A stretch of DNA of 64,000 bases, taken from NCBI GenBank assembly GCA_958450325.1, contig OY288251.1, positions 67,721,666 through 67,785,665 of the forward strand. The letters run 5' to 3'. The DNA comes from Agrostemma githago. Lineage: Eukaryota; Streptophyta; Magnoliopsida; Caryophyllales; Caryophyllaceae. The translations under genes were made by a program, and so were the position numbers. The notes under the pieces are model-generated. The model was not told the DNA's origin, made no database searches, and worked only from the letters and a program-made list of their open reading frames with translations. Shown here one piece after another: positions 25,001 through 36,561 of the stretch; position 1 is the first letter of the stretch, and each line of letters begins with the position of its first letter.

Positions 25001-28000
25001 TGCTTCTACGAGTTGCCTGCACTGGGAAAACACATTGAACTCTATGATTGATTCTCTACTTTTTATGGCAGATTGATTCTCTCTCATGCATGTTCACTCC
25101 ATAATTCGGGCCAGCATCATCTACAACCCAAATTGACCAATTATTTTATATATGACGCAAATATATCAGAGTCAACTTTATATACTTTCTTCTTTCTACA
25201 AATCTCAAGTTCTGAAAGAGAAATGATTTTCCAAAGGAATGAAACAAAAAAAAAAAAAGGAAAATGATGCTTCAAACGAGAGGCATGTAAGGAAGACATG
25301 AACCATCGGCGCTATTCAGTAATCATTTAACTGTCGGTTGAAATGTACAAGTTGAAAGAAGTATTAAACAAGCCAATGACTTTCTATTCATAAAGCAAAT
25401 AAATCATAATCACCTCTTTTGCAATGACTAGTGCAGTTTCATGTAGTCTAACATCAAAATACACAAGCCTTGGTCCTTGTAGAGCTGAATCTAATTTCGA
25501 TTGGGAAAGTTCTTCAGGTTTCAAGGGTGGATATCCTGGAGTGTGAATACAAGTGCGAGTCTTCCTGAACACACCAATTTAATGAATGTCACACATTTAT
25601 GGTCATATATAACCCCATACTGTATTGAAATAGAACAAAAATAAACAAAATAGTCATGATGTTATAGCTTGCTTTTTTAATTCGTCGAGAAGGAAAACTA
25701 TCACTATGTACTTTTGTACTTCTCATGTTTCAAATACAGTTACACTTAATCCCTAAACATATGACCAGTACAAAAACCTTCTGCGTGTGAAATTTGAATC
25801 TAAGAATGACCTAAACCCTTCATATGAACAGGAGCATATTTCAACCAATAGCCTAGTGCATTGGAAGGGTCCTTTGAATTCAATCACCTATAATATACAC
25901 AAAAGCATAAGAACACACTCGAGACTGGAAAGTTCTCTCTTTGTTGGGAGAGGGATGGGTAGGTAGTAGAAATATACAAGTTAGGGTATAACTTACGTTT
26001 CGTTATCAACAATGATATAGGTAAATGGCGAATTACCCTCGGGTGTAACCTGCAGAAACGATCCAGCATCAGTGAAAAATAGTACTGGCCATATGAGTGC
26101 TCTCCAGAATGGAGTAAGCATGCTATAAAAATTACACTGAATTTGGCTTGACACTAAACCTACATTGCTGAGCTCATAAAAAATCATTCAAAGTAGAAAG
26201 GTGTCCGGTGGAAACTGAAACAACTACGAGTGCTCTCCAGAATGAAGCAAGAATGCCACATTGTAAACACAACAAGGGCAGTTATGATGCTGAAAGGCTT
26301 CCAACCTTGTTTATGAATACCACACTTCAGTGATTATACCACCCATCCTAGCTTTGATATGTATGAGACTCATTCTAATTAAGCAAAAGTAATAAATTAA
26401 TATCCAAAATATGTGGCACTAAGGCATCAATGTGCACCTAAGGTCCATTAGATGATCGTATACATAGACAGAGGCTGCCAGGCTTACAATGAAAAATGAC
26501 GTGTCAACACCATCGGCTTCAAGCTCCTCCAATATTCCTCTACCTTGAGCATCATCAGCAACCTATAAAACAAGATGCATGCCCAAAGAAACAAGGCTGT
26601 CATTGTGTTTTGTTAGAGACAACTCACTGCACGATAAAAAGTACGGGAAGAAAAGAAACACACTCAAGACCTTGGATATCAACCTTGGATTTAATCCCAA
26701 GCGAGCTGCACATGTCAACGCGTTCCCAGCATTACCGCCTCCTTGTACCTAAGAATTTAGTCCAGCACAGCGACATAAAAGTTACTCGTAATAAATAAAA
26801 ATTGACACATGAAAAGGAACTTTGAATAATAGTCATTGAAATATATAGCCCAAAGGATTACTGTAATGCAGATACATACTTGCATCTTTGACAAAACAAA
26901 CTGTTATATTACAATGAAGCTAATACTTGTACTATGTTTATTATAAATCAGGAGACTGCAACTTCAGCTTTTTGCTGTGATCTATAGCTTAGGACACACA
27001 CGTGTTCAGGAAAGACGACAATGAGAAGTCACAAGCAAATGATTCACTTCATGTCTAAGTCAGGCTAATTTTATCCAAATATACATCATACCCTTAAAAT
27101 TTAACTTAACACCCGTCTTTTACTCTTTCCAATAGTCTACCTTGCTTTCTCCCCTAATCTTTGTGACAAAAGAAAATGGAGATACTTCAAAGAATAACGA
27201 GGGTCATCTAATTCCCACAGGCCACAGTAATACATTTAAACCCATCCTGGCCTAGAAGGAACAAATTTGTGTCAACAAATCTCCATAAACCATCACTTGC
27301 GGCAAGACTCAACAAAAAAAGAAGACAATACCTTGTTTGCAAAAAGGCCTCTTGCCAAACAAACACATCCTCAAAAATTGTTTCTTTATGTTGTCACCCA
27401 TCAATGTAATTCCACATAATATTCAAATAGCAGCAATTATTGTATAGGACGGTGTCACACCATACAACGGTTTCTTTGTATAAGAAGTTTGCTCCTTTAT
27501 CAATGGTTTCTTTATCTTTAATTTGTGTTGAAATTGAGTGTATTTCAAATACAGAAACATTCAATTGCATTCCCAGCGCAAACACAATTGAATAAAAATC
27601 GACTCTAAAGACTAAACAGATCATCAATCACACTGCAATTACTTGCAACACATTAAAAAGCAGGACCTGAAAACTGGTGCTCCTGATCTTGTCATCTGGC
27701 TTAGGGTAGGTAGCCACTGCAGCTAGATAGTCAACTACTGCACCCCCACATCCAAGCTGTTTCAATCATTATCATCACTTCACATGAAACAAGTTCCACT
27801 AAAATCTGCAGCAAAGAGAGAGGAATACTTACAACAATGCGACCTTCAGGCAGAGATGAAGATGATGATGACATTTTGGACCTGCAAGATTGAATCTTTA
27901 ATGCAAAAACTTAATGGGTGCTTCATCAAATCGTTGGAAACAAAGAGGGTATGCATAATTTTCAGCAAATTCCAGGTTTTTCAAAGGTAGAGTAGAGAGA

Positions 28001-28116
28001 AGAGACCTGAGAGAAGAAGAGAGAGCAGGAGAGCGTGTAGTAGAGAAAGGAAATGGAGAAGGGGGATTGATTAGAGAGGATTTGATGGGGATTGGATTTG
28101 TAAACAAAGACATCAT
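22037..28116 (-). CDS. pfkB-family carbohydrate kinase
   Basis: Ribokinase-fold sugar or nucleoside kinase resembling Arabidopsis At4g28706. Its substrate is not known to me. Exons (minus): 28007-28116, 27833-27881, 27667-27756, 26671-26748, 26488-26562, 25997-26049, 25414-25564, 24906-25016, 24382-24508, 24170-24267, 23189-23327, 22318-22370 and 22037-22120. This gives 1218 bases, 405 residues. Family marks: the GGGNAGNALTCAARLG substrate-site motif (exon 4), GNSPFTYIIVDNET, and the signature DTTGAGDAF with catalytic Asp352. The first exon encodes a Ser/Pro/Arg-rich leader that could be a plastid transit peptide. An internal ATG at 27874 would give a 366-residue protein starting MSSSSSSLPEGRIV, which is an equally plausible start. 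The C-terminal peptide ends near RLKPFLE. Confidence 0.92.
23700..23956 (+). mobile_element. Possible LINE/SINE 3' end with poly(A)
   Basis: An intronic stretch that ends ATGAAATTACTTACATTTTACC followed by about 14 A, the form typical of plant non-LTR retroelement tails. No A/B boxes or reverse-transcriptase remnant could be found, and the left boundary is a guess. Confidence 0.3.
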
Positions 28117-28644
28117 CTTTCTTTTGAAATTTTATTTAATGTACTTTTATATAAGTGCAGTAAGTGAGGGAGTGATGACTGATGAGCATGCAACGAACCC
28201 AGAAGAGGATAGCAGCACAATGCTTTTCTGGTTCTGCCAGGGGTGGCCTGTGTACTGTACATCCAGCCAACCCGAACAAATAACAATAGAAGACTTATGA
28301 TTTGGCTTCAGTCATTTCGTGGAGACTGCACAGAATAACCCAATCCATTTCATGAAGCTCACACAAATTAGCTGACCCATATTGTGCCACCCACACAAAA
28401 TGATCCAAAATGATTTTTTAAAAATAAAAAGTCGAATCAAACACAAGCAAAAAGTCACACTAACTAGATCGAATCAATACTTTCATGACCTCCGTTCTCC
28501 CTTGCACAAGGTAATGACCCAGGTCACCAATTCCATTATCACTCTCTTTTTTTAGTTACTTTTTGTTGCAACCAATTAAAATAGAACACGTGTTAGATGG
28601 AAGAAGAGGTCAATTGATGAGCAAAAAAATCAATTGGCAACCTT

Positions 28645-28942
28645 ATTTCAGTACACAAATTCTTGAGAAAGACGGTCTCTCAATAACTTATTGAGAGAAC
28701 ACTCTTCAGTATCACCCTATGTTCTATTCGTACCCTTAAATGACAACTTTGTGTTTGTACCTGTTTTTATAAGAAACGTACCCTCTTTATATTTGTATAC
28801 TCTTTTATGTTAATCGCATACTCTTTTATGTTAATCGTACCTAGTATGATTAGGTTTGGTACCACTGTTACTTCCGTTTGTACTTAGTCTCTCAGTAAAG
28901 TTAATGAGAGACCGTCTCTCAAGAGACCTACTCATTTCAGAA
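28645..28942. mobile_element. Mutator-like MITE, copy 1
   Basis: A 280-bp body (28654-28933) between near-identical 9-bp direct repeats ATTTCAGTA (28645-28653) and ATTTCAGAA (28934-28942). The terminal inverted repeats are about 30 bp, built on GAGACGGTCTCTCA(A/T)TAAC. The body is about 85-90% alike by eye to the copy at 43150-43406, with a 26-bp internal duplication around CATACTCTTTTATGTTAATC that the other lacks. A 9-bp target duplication is the hallmark of Mutator-type transposition. No coding capacity. Confidence 0.8.
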
Positions 28943-29041
28943 TAGGTGGATCTAATTTTTTGTTTAAGTACATCATTAGGATGACCTTTTTACCTTGCTT
29001 GGGGATGTTCTAAGATCCTGAATACTAGTAGCAAAAATATG

Positions 29042-29222
29042 TACTTCCTCCGTTCCGAACATTTGTTTGCTTTTACTTTTGACACAAAAATCAATGACGG
29101 TGAATGGGTCAAATCATTAAGTGACGTGTGGAGTCAAATTTATGTGGATGATCAAATTATTCATAAAAGACATTCCTAAAAATCAAAAGACAAATAAATA
29201 ATCGAGACGAGTTAAAATGGAA
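29042..29222. mobile_element. Decayed Stowaway-like MITE
   Basis: Left end TACTTCCTCCGTTCC followed by TGTTTGCTTTTACTTTTGACAC, the same order of words as the well-preserved element at 40701-40908. The right end has drifted (CAAATAAATAATCGAGACGAG). Confidence 0.5.
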
Positions 29223-29635
29223 GATTTGTTACCTTGTATAAATCTCAAATTAATTGCGTTGATCAACCATATCCATATCCTTGACAAAAACTCACAAAAT
29301 CCCAAAATCAAAATCTCAACGTGTTTTTTCTAACAAAAAATCTGTTTTATCATAGAGATATTCATCATAATATTATAATATGTTCAATATTTATCTATTG
29401 AGTAGATAAAAAAGCATTGTTATAATGTTACTCCATATTTCATATTAACAATACTCTTCCTTGTTAATTTAACTGAATAATATTTAAATCGTTATAACGA
29501 TCCATTAGATGGATAGTGGCTCACAAACGACACAGAAATGTTTTTGAAGAAGGTTTAGGAGTTAGGACTTAGAAGTGAGAGTGTTGAGTCAATGAGTCAA
29601 TGTGTTGAAGCAAAGCAGCCAACCAAAATCTGAAT

Positions 29636-30110
29636 TTAATTTAATTTAATTTAATTTAATTTGAGTAAAAGTAGTAGTCGTACTCTACTTAAACAAACAG
29701 TAGAGTAAAACCCAGATCAACATCACTCCTACTACTACTCCTGCTACTACTGCTGCCTGCTCTTGCTTGCTCTTTGTTCTTCTTCTTGCTGCTGCTGCTA
29801 CTTCACCATCACATTTCACAAACCCCCCCACTCTCCCTTTCTCTCTCCTCGCCGCCTCAGATCTCCTCCCCCATTCCCCCGATCTACTCCCCCGCCGTCT
29901 CCGCCGCCGGCATTGTCGCCTTAGGGTTTCTAATTTTTTTTAATCGCTACAAAAAAATGGGGTTTTCTTTTTTTACTTTAAATTTCGACTTACTGTATCA
30001 ACAACCACCACTCCATTTTTAAGCTCTTTTTCCTCTTTCTGTTGCTGCTGCTGCCGTTGTTGTTGCTGTTGCTGTTGTTGTTGTTGGTGGTGGTGGTGGT
30101 GGGTGTAAAG
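29636..30110 (+). promoter_or_regulatory. Promoter/5' leader of ALE2-like kinase with uORF
   Basis: Starts with a TTTAA pentanucleotide run (29636-29661). The following 400 bases are C/T-rich trinucleotide repeats (CTACTA, CTGCTG, TTGTTG, GGTGGT up to 30101), as is usual for plant 5' UTRs. An upstream reading frame of 82 codons (29774-30022) lies wholly before the main start. If transcription starts near 29700, it could limit translation of the kinase. A TTAGGGTTT telo-box complement is at about 29922. Confidence 0.4.
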
Positions 30111-33100
30111 ATGCGGCTTTCGTCAGTCTTCCTCCTTTGTTTCTCTCTCCTCCACCTCATTCAATTTTCCTCTGGTATTTATTTATTGTTTTTTAGCTGC
30201 TACTGACTGTTTTGTCTTTTTGATTTGTGATGTTATACATTTTGTAGACATACTCATACAGTGACTTGTGAGTTTTTGTTTTTATTCTTTGTTCTTAAGG
30301 TTTCCGGGGCAGTGACGGAACCAGGATTTGTAGTTGTTGGGATGGAACATAAAGACTGGATTTTCTTGCCAACCCTACATTAATGTGATTGAGAAATTTA
30401 CAAGAAAAAGATTCGATATATATATATATATACTATTTTCCCTGCTTAAAATAGAAAGGAAATACTCGTAATTAATTTGGGATAAATCAAGCGACAATAG
30501 AATTGGGATGGAGAGATTAGTTTTTAGGGATGCTATGTAGTTTACAAGAGTTGGGTTCTTATGGTTGTAAGCGGACGATTAATTTGGGATAAATCAAGCA
30601 AAAAAAGTGAACTACAGTAGAAAATTGGGATGAAAGATTCTAGGAGATTGGGTACGTACGTAATAATTTATAAGAGTTGGGTTCTTACGGTAGTAAGCAA
30701 ACAATTAATTTGGGATAAGTCAAGTGAAAAATGACACAATAAAATTTGGATGGAAGGTGTTGTTTTTAGTGAATGGTAGTAATTTGTAAGAGTTGGGGTT
30801 CTTGTGGTAGTAAGTTTTGAAGGGTTCTAACATGTATGCCATATTGTAAGAGAATCCAAAAGTTGGATAAAGGTATATATGAGATTACTAGGTGTTGGAA
30901 TGAAGGGTGCATACGTGGACGGATTGGATTGATAAATGATGAATGTGGTGAACAAATTAGGTGTGATTGGTTGGCTTAGGGTGTTTTGTGCAAAATGGTA
31001 AGTTTAACTTTTTTTGAGCTTTTAGGAACCTTGGAGTTGATTCGTTTGTTGATGACGTAGTTATTTTAGAAGGATTCTCATATGACCTGTGTTCTGAGGT
31101 ATTAGGAAAATTGGGTGATAAGAGGCATGCTTATATACGCAACGGATTTTAAGGATGTATTGGTAAAACTATAGAGCATGGCACAACCAGTCAATGAGAA
31201 TATATAACTAGAGCGTAAGCAAGCAATCAAGCACGTGTTCCGAAGCTTACACTTAGTAAATTTGTCTGTTATTTGTGGCAATTCTTGTGCTTTGGCCCCT
31301 ATTATAGTGATTATCTTTGATGGGAAATAACAAACTGGATACCATAACAGTGAGATCATTGAGATGCTTTGCTGGAAAAGCTGTTGTTGTAGCAGAATAC
31401 AGGGACGGAACAGTTTTTACTTTGTCCTGCTTTAAAGCGCGTATAGTGTAGGCCTGGGAAGTTCCCCCTTTTTTAATCGAAGAATCTGTCGGAAGTTGTC
31501 GACTTTTAGCTCTTAATACTGGATAAACATGAGTTAGTACGCGAGATCAATATTTTATATTAGATCCATGATACCGGCGGAGGATTTTGTCTTTAAGCAG
31601 TCATACTTACCAAAGACAGCCTTGCCAGCTGTTTATATCTTGTTTTTTACGCTGGCCTTCCTTCTTTTCTCGTTGGATGCCTGTGATTTTGATGACATGT
31701 GTTCCAAACTGATGAATGAACAGTTACCTTATACTCCGTAGGAACTAAGAGAGGATACATAAGATTTTCTTTGTGTGAATTTTGTTTCAACTTAAGACAG
31801 GCCTTCCATACTTGACTTTTTTGTCGTCGTTTTACTATACTTCGTGCATGGTTGCACCATTTTCGGGAAAACAAAAGCTTGTAGACAGATGTACTTCTCT
31901 ACCTGTCATAAAGGATTTTAGGTTGACACTGCATTTTTGAAACATCGCGTAGTTGTGCTTTGATGTCAATCTGACCTCATTGGCTATTAGTACTAAAGTT
32001 CTAATTTGTCCCGACTGTTTGAGGTGAATGCCTGATGTAGTGGAATGTCTCTCGCTCTGGTCACAAAAATGGATTTAGTATATTTGGATTATGGAGAAGA
32101 GATATAATGCATGGGCTCTACCGTTGGCTAAAATTATGGTTTCCTTCAATATATCTATTAAAAAAGCTAGAATCTAGATAATCCAAATAGGGACATCATT
32201 AAAAAGTGGAAGAATTAAACGGCTTGATAATGCCACATTAACCTCTATAAAAGAACTTTGTTTACATCTTACTTTTTTGAGTGATAAACTAATATGCCAA
32301 AAGTCGTAGTCAATAAGTAAAATGTCTTTCTTGCAGTCTGTTCAGGTGGTTTGTCCTTGTCGTTTACAACAAATCCATTGCAACGGAAACTTAAACCTTT
32401 TGTTGGATCTTCAGCAGCGCCCTCACCCTCTCCTTCATATCAAGGTCTTCATTCTTCATCTTAATCTGAGACACATCTAAATCATCAGCTTGATATGGAA
32501 AGTTACCTAGCCTGTATCATGTTTAATCCCTTTTTTTTTTCAGGGCCTACTACTTCTCCACATCATAGGCCTTTTCATAGGCATCATGGTCATCACCATA
32601 GATCGAGACCGCACATGCCATCTCCTGCGCCCGCTGCTACACCAGGTAAGAAGGGGCCAGTAATTTACGTGGGAGTCTAGATTGGTAAATTGGATGACTA
32701 GTTTTCTCGATTGTGAGACCCTTTAAAACTAATGAACTCTTAAATTTGAAAATGTGACTGACCGAAACCGAAATTTAATACTACTAGATTGATATTATCT
32801 AGAGGGATGCTATAAACACCACTTCCGGTGAGCAATGTTTTATTGGACGCATGAACTGTATTCACTAGCATATATCCCATCCATTCACGAGAACTAACTA
32901 TATTTAAATATTTACTTGTGGACCAAAGTTTTTGGAAATGGGAAATATGTGAGAAAAATGGTGGCCATACTCGCATGAGAGGGGGTTTTCTGTGTCATTT
33001 CTCACCCAAGATGGAGATGTAGTGGAAGAAAATGTAGTGAATCTGAACGAATAGAGGGGAGTAATTTGTTTTTGGTTCCCTATTTTGGATGTTTTCTCTT

Positions 33101-36100
33101 GGATGGAATATATGTATCGATCTTGATTCTAACAGCATATATTAACTTGCAGGTTGTGGTCAGACATGTTTGGAACCGCTTGCCCCTACAGTAATAAATA
33201 CTCCTTGTGGCTGTGTTATCCCTATGAGAGTGAGGCTTTTGTTAGGTATTGCTGTTGTTGCGTTGTTCGGTGAGGTTAATGAGCTAGAGATTGAGATTGC
33301 ATCAGGAACGTATATGAAGCAAGAACAAGTTCAAATAGTGGGTGCTACCGCTGATTCTCAGAATCAGGAAAGAACGCTTGTTGATATTAACTTGGTTCCA
33401 CTCGCTGAGAAGTTCGATAATACCACTGCGTTACTGACTTATCAGAGATTACGGCGAAAGGCTGTACCACTAAATACAACTCTCTTTGGCATTTATGATG
33501 TGATGTACATTAACTATCCAGGTACTATTATTTTCTTACAAGTAACGGATTTTTGCTCATGTGCAAGTCTCCTACGGTTGTTGTGTCTGACATTTTTTCC
33601 TTCCCATTTTTAATTTGTATTGCAGGACTTCCTTCACAAATTCCATCTGGCGGCTATGTTGGGGGTGTTCCTTCTGGAAGTGTTCCGGAAGGACAAGACC
33701 CAATTACTGCCAATTTTATGAACAAAAACAAAAGAATAAGTTCCGGAATTGTGTGTGTTATTGTGTTCTCTGCTTGTGTTCTCCTGGCAGCTTGCTCTGC
33801 AGCAATTTACATAATTGTAAAATGCAGGGTGGCTAGAAACACATCAAATGCATCTGGTCCGCTCTTTTCGCCATCTACTGATAAGAAAAATGGTATTTTT
33901 TTCCCTCCAACTTTTTGATTAAATTCATATTGAATATGAATCTTTTTCTTTAGTGGTAAACTTCTGATGTTTATAGTTAGTCGTCTCTTACCTAATAATC
34001 CAACTATTTTGCCCTTGACTTGTGTCAACAACTTGACCCAATCACAAAAAATGAGATAGTTGCCATATACTTGTAAACACGTTTTGTGACTGTTTGCATG
34101 ATGGAGGAAGGTGTCTATATTCCTAGAGTTTAATATCGGTTTCATTGAGTATTCCTCATCTACATTCTGCGATTGTTTAGCTAGTGAACACCAACTTAGG
34201 AGCCAAGCTCCTTCTAAACTGCTCATCCAAAAGCAATAAATTATTTTTTTATTGATCTATGTTCTAGCAAAGGCTTCTGACAGTGTTGCGTTGCTATATA
34301 AGACGTTGGATTTGTTCATCAACTGCTACATGTTATTTTATGTCTTTTAACTCTTCTCTTCGGTCATATAGCCATTGAGGAATAGTCTGCAGTCATAAAT
34401 TGTTTATTCTCGCTATTGTTTAAATGCAGGCATTGGGTCTACTTTATCAAGCAGTTTAGCAAGCTCGACATTCATGTCACTCTTCACATCCATTCCTGCT
34501 TATGCATTCCCCGTTAAGACCTTTACGATTGCTGAACTTGTGAAGGCCACCGATAAGTTCAGTTCAAGTAGAATTTTGGGCGAAGGAGGTTTCGGGCGTG
34601 TCTATCATGGTGTTCTAGAAGATGGAGTGGAGGTTGCTGTGAAGATGCTTACAAAGGATGACCAAAATGGGGATCGTGAATTTATTGCAGAAGTAGAGTT
34701 ACTTAGTCGATTGCATCACCGGAACCTTGTGAAACTAATTGGTATATGCATTGAAGGGCACCGAAGGTGCTTGGTGTATGAGGTAGTGCACAATGGCAGC
34801 GTTGATTCCCATTTGCACGGTACGATTTTCATTTCGTAATGTCAAGTATCTGTGCATTCTCCTGAGTATAGGTGCTCCTTAGTGTGGTAGTGGGGATTTT
34901 AAAACCTTTTGTTCTGCTGTCCCATTATGCATTAGGGAGTTTTATTATCCTCCCTTCTTCCATTTATGTTGTCCAGTTTCACTCTGGTGGTCAACGATGA
35001 CAGCTTTGACCGGCATTTTCCGACAATATACTATATTTACGAATTGTTACAAGATTGAGTTGTTTTTTATTTTTTAAAATATATCGTTACAAATTTAATA
35101 TTGTGTCTATACATGTATTAAGAGAATTTATTGGTACAATTACAAAGTTCACTCTGGTAGGCCGTGAAGTCAAATGAAGACGATATCAAAGCATTCAAAA
35201 GGATAAAGTGCAAAATTCGTAGATTCTACTCTCTTTTTTCCTTGTCTTGAAAATTGGATCAATTGCACTTAGATTTAGTCTTTAGAGTCAAGATCTGCTG
35301 TTGTGCCTACCATCCTGACCGCTTAGGTAATTTACAGAAGTCACCTTTATGTTATTTCAGGTGTTGATATGGAAAAGGGTCCTCTGGATTGGGATGCGAG
35401 GTTGAAAATTGCGCTTGGAGCTGCAAGAGGATTGGCTTATCTACACGAGGATTCTAATCCTCGAGTGATTCACAGAGATTTCAAGGCCAGCAATGTTTTG
35501 TTAGAAGAGGATTACACACCGAAGGTGTCTGATTTTGGATTGGCCAGAGAAGCAACACAAGGAAGCCAACACATCTCTACTCGTGTCATGGGAACCTTTG
35601 GGTATGTTTTGTTCGTCTCGTGTAACCATGTTTTATTTCGAGAACCTGGTTAAATAGCAGTGAAAATTACAGCAAAATTAGCTCAAAGCCATGAAAAAAA
35701 AGTTTCTTTAGATGTCATGTGATCCACCAGACCACTACTGAATTCCTGATTTGGCGAGCCTTAATAATGCAGGTACGTTGCGCCTGAATATGCCATGACT
35801 GGACATTTGCTTGTTAAAAGCGACGTTTACAGTTACGGGGTTGTCTTGCTGGAGCTTCTTACAGGTCGAAAGCCCGTGGACATGTCGCGATCTCAGGGAC
35901 AAGAAAACTTGGTGACATGGGCACGGCCTCTCTTGTCAAGCCGAGAAGGAGTAGAACAATTAGTGGATCCCACCTTAGAGGGAAAATTCAATTTTGATGA
36001 CTTGGCCAAGGTAGCAGCGATTGCTTCAATGTGTGTCCACCCAGAAGTGACTCACAGACCCTTCATGGGTGAGGTTGTGCAGGCCCTGAAACTGATCTAT

Positions 36101-36457
36101 AATGACAGTGATGAGACATGCGAAGACTGCGGCAGTCTCAAGGATTCTTCAGTTTTGGACTTGGACAATAAGAGTGATATCGAGCAGTCGGAGACCAGCT
36201 GGTGGAATGCAGGCTATGGACATGGGTCTTCATTCATAACTATGGATTATAGTTCAGGTCCCCTCGATGCAACAGAAAACAGACCATTTTCATCTTCGGG
36301 ATTGGTTGGAGAACGAATGGCTTTTCCGCATGGAAATAGATCAGGTCCGTTGAGAACAGTAAAGAACAAACCCTTTTTTTATCGACTGAAGGGTAGTATG
36401 AGTGAACATGCGGGTTATCTCTCTGGACGAGCTCGAAGTGATGGATTTTGGGGATGA
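30111..36457 (+). CDS. ALE2-like receptor serine/threonine kinase
   Basis: Plasma-membrane receptor-like kinase. ALE2 in Arabidopsis acts in epidermal and cuticle specification. Exons: 30111-30174, 32337-32444, 32544-32645, 33153-33521, 33626-33892, 34430-34819, 35361-35601 and 35773-36457. They give 2226 bases, 741 residues, close to ALE2. Signal peptide 1-21 (MRLSSVFLLCFSLLHLIQFSS). A Pro/His-rich linker follows, then the conserved ectodomain with CGQTC and CGCVIPMRVRLLL. Transmembrane helix about 255-279. Kinase motifs: GEGGFGRV (354-361), Lys375 in VAVKM, HRD with Asp473, DFG with Asp491, then GTFGYVAPEYA. All catalytic residues are present and it is an RD kinase. The first intron is 2.2 kb and holds a tandem repeat. 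The ALE2 orthology (versus its paralogues) is not settled. Confidence 0.93.
30471..30815 (+). repeat. Degenerate tandem repeat in kinase intron 1
   Basis: Three imperfect head-to-tail units of about 110-125 bp, each starting ATTAATTTGGGATAA(A/G)TCAAG (30471, about 30580, about 30705) and each containing AAGAGTTGGGTTCTTA(T/C)GGT with a run of TAGTAAGC. No coding potential. Confidence 0.75.
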
Positions 36458-36532
36458 TGATGGATGGTCTTAGCGCAAAAGGAAGCGTATTTCAAGCGTA
36501 CAATTGGGAGTAGCAGCAGTAAATGTTGTATG

Positions 36533-36561
36533 AGACCGACCGACCGACCGACCGACCGACC
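36533..36561. repeat. (GACC)n microsatellite in kinase 3' UTR
   Basis: Seven uninterrupted GACC units about 75 bases after the stop codon of the ALE2-like kinase. Likely to be polymorphic in length. Confidence 0.9.
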
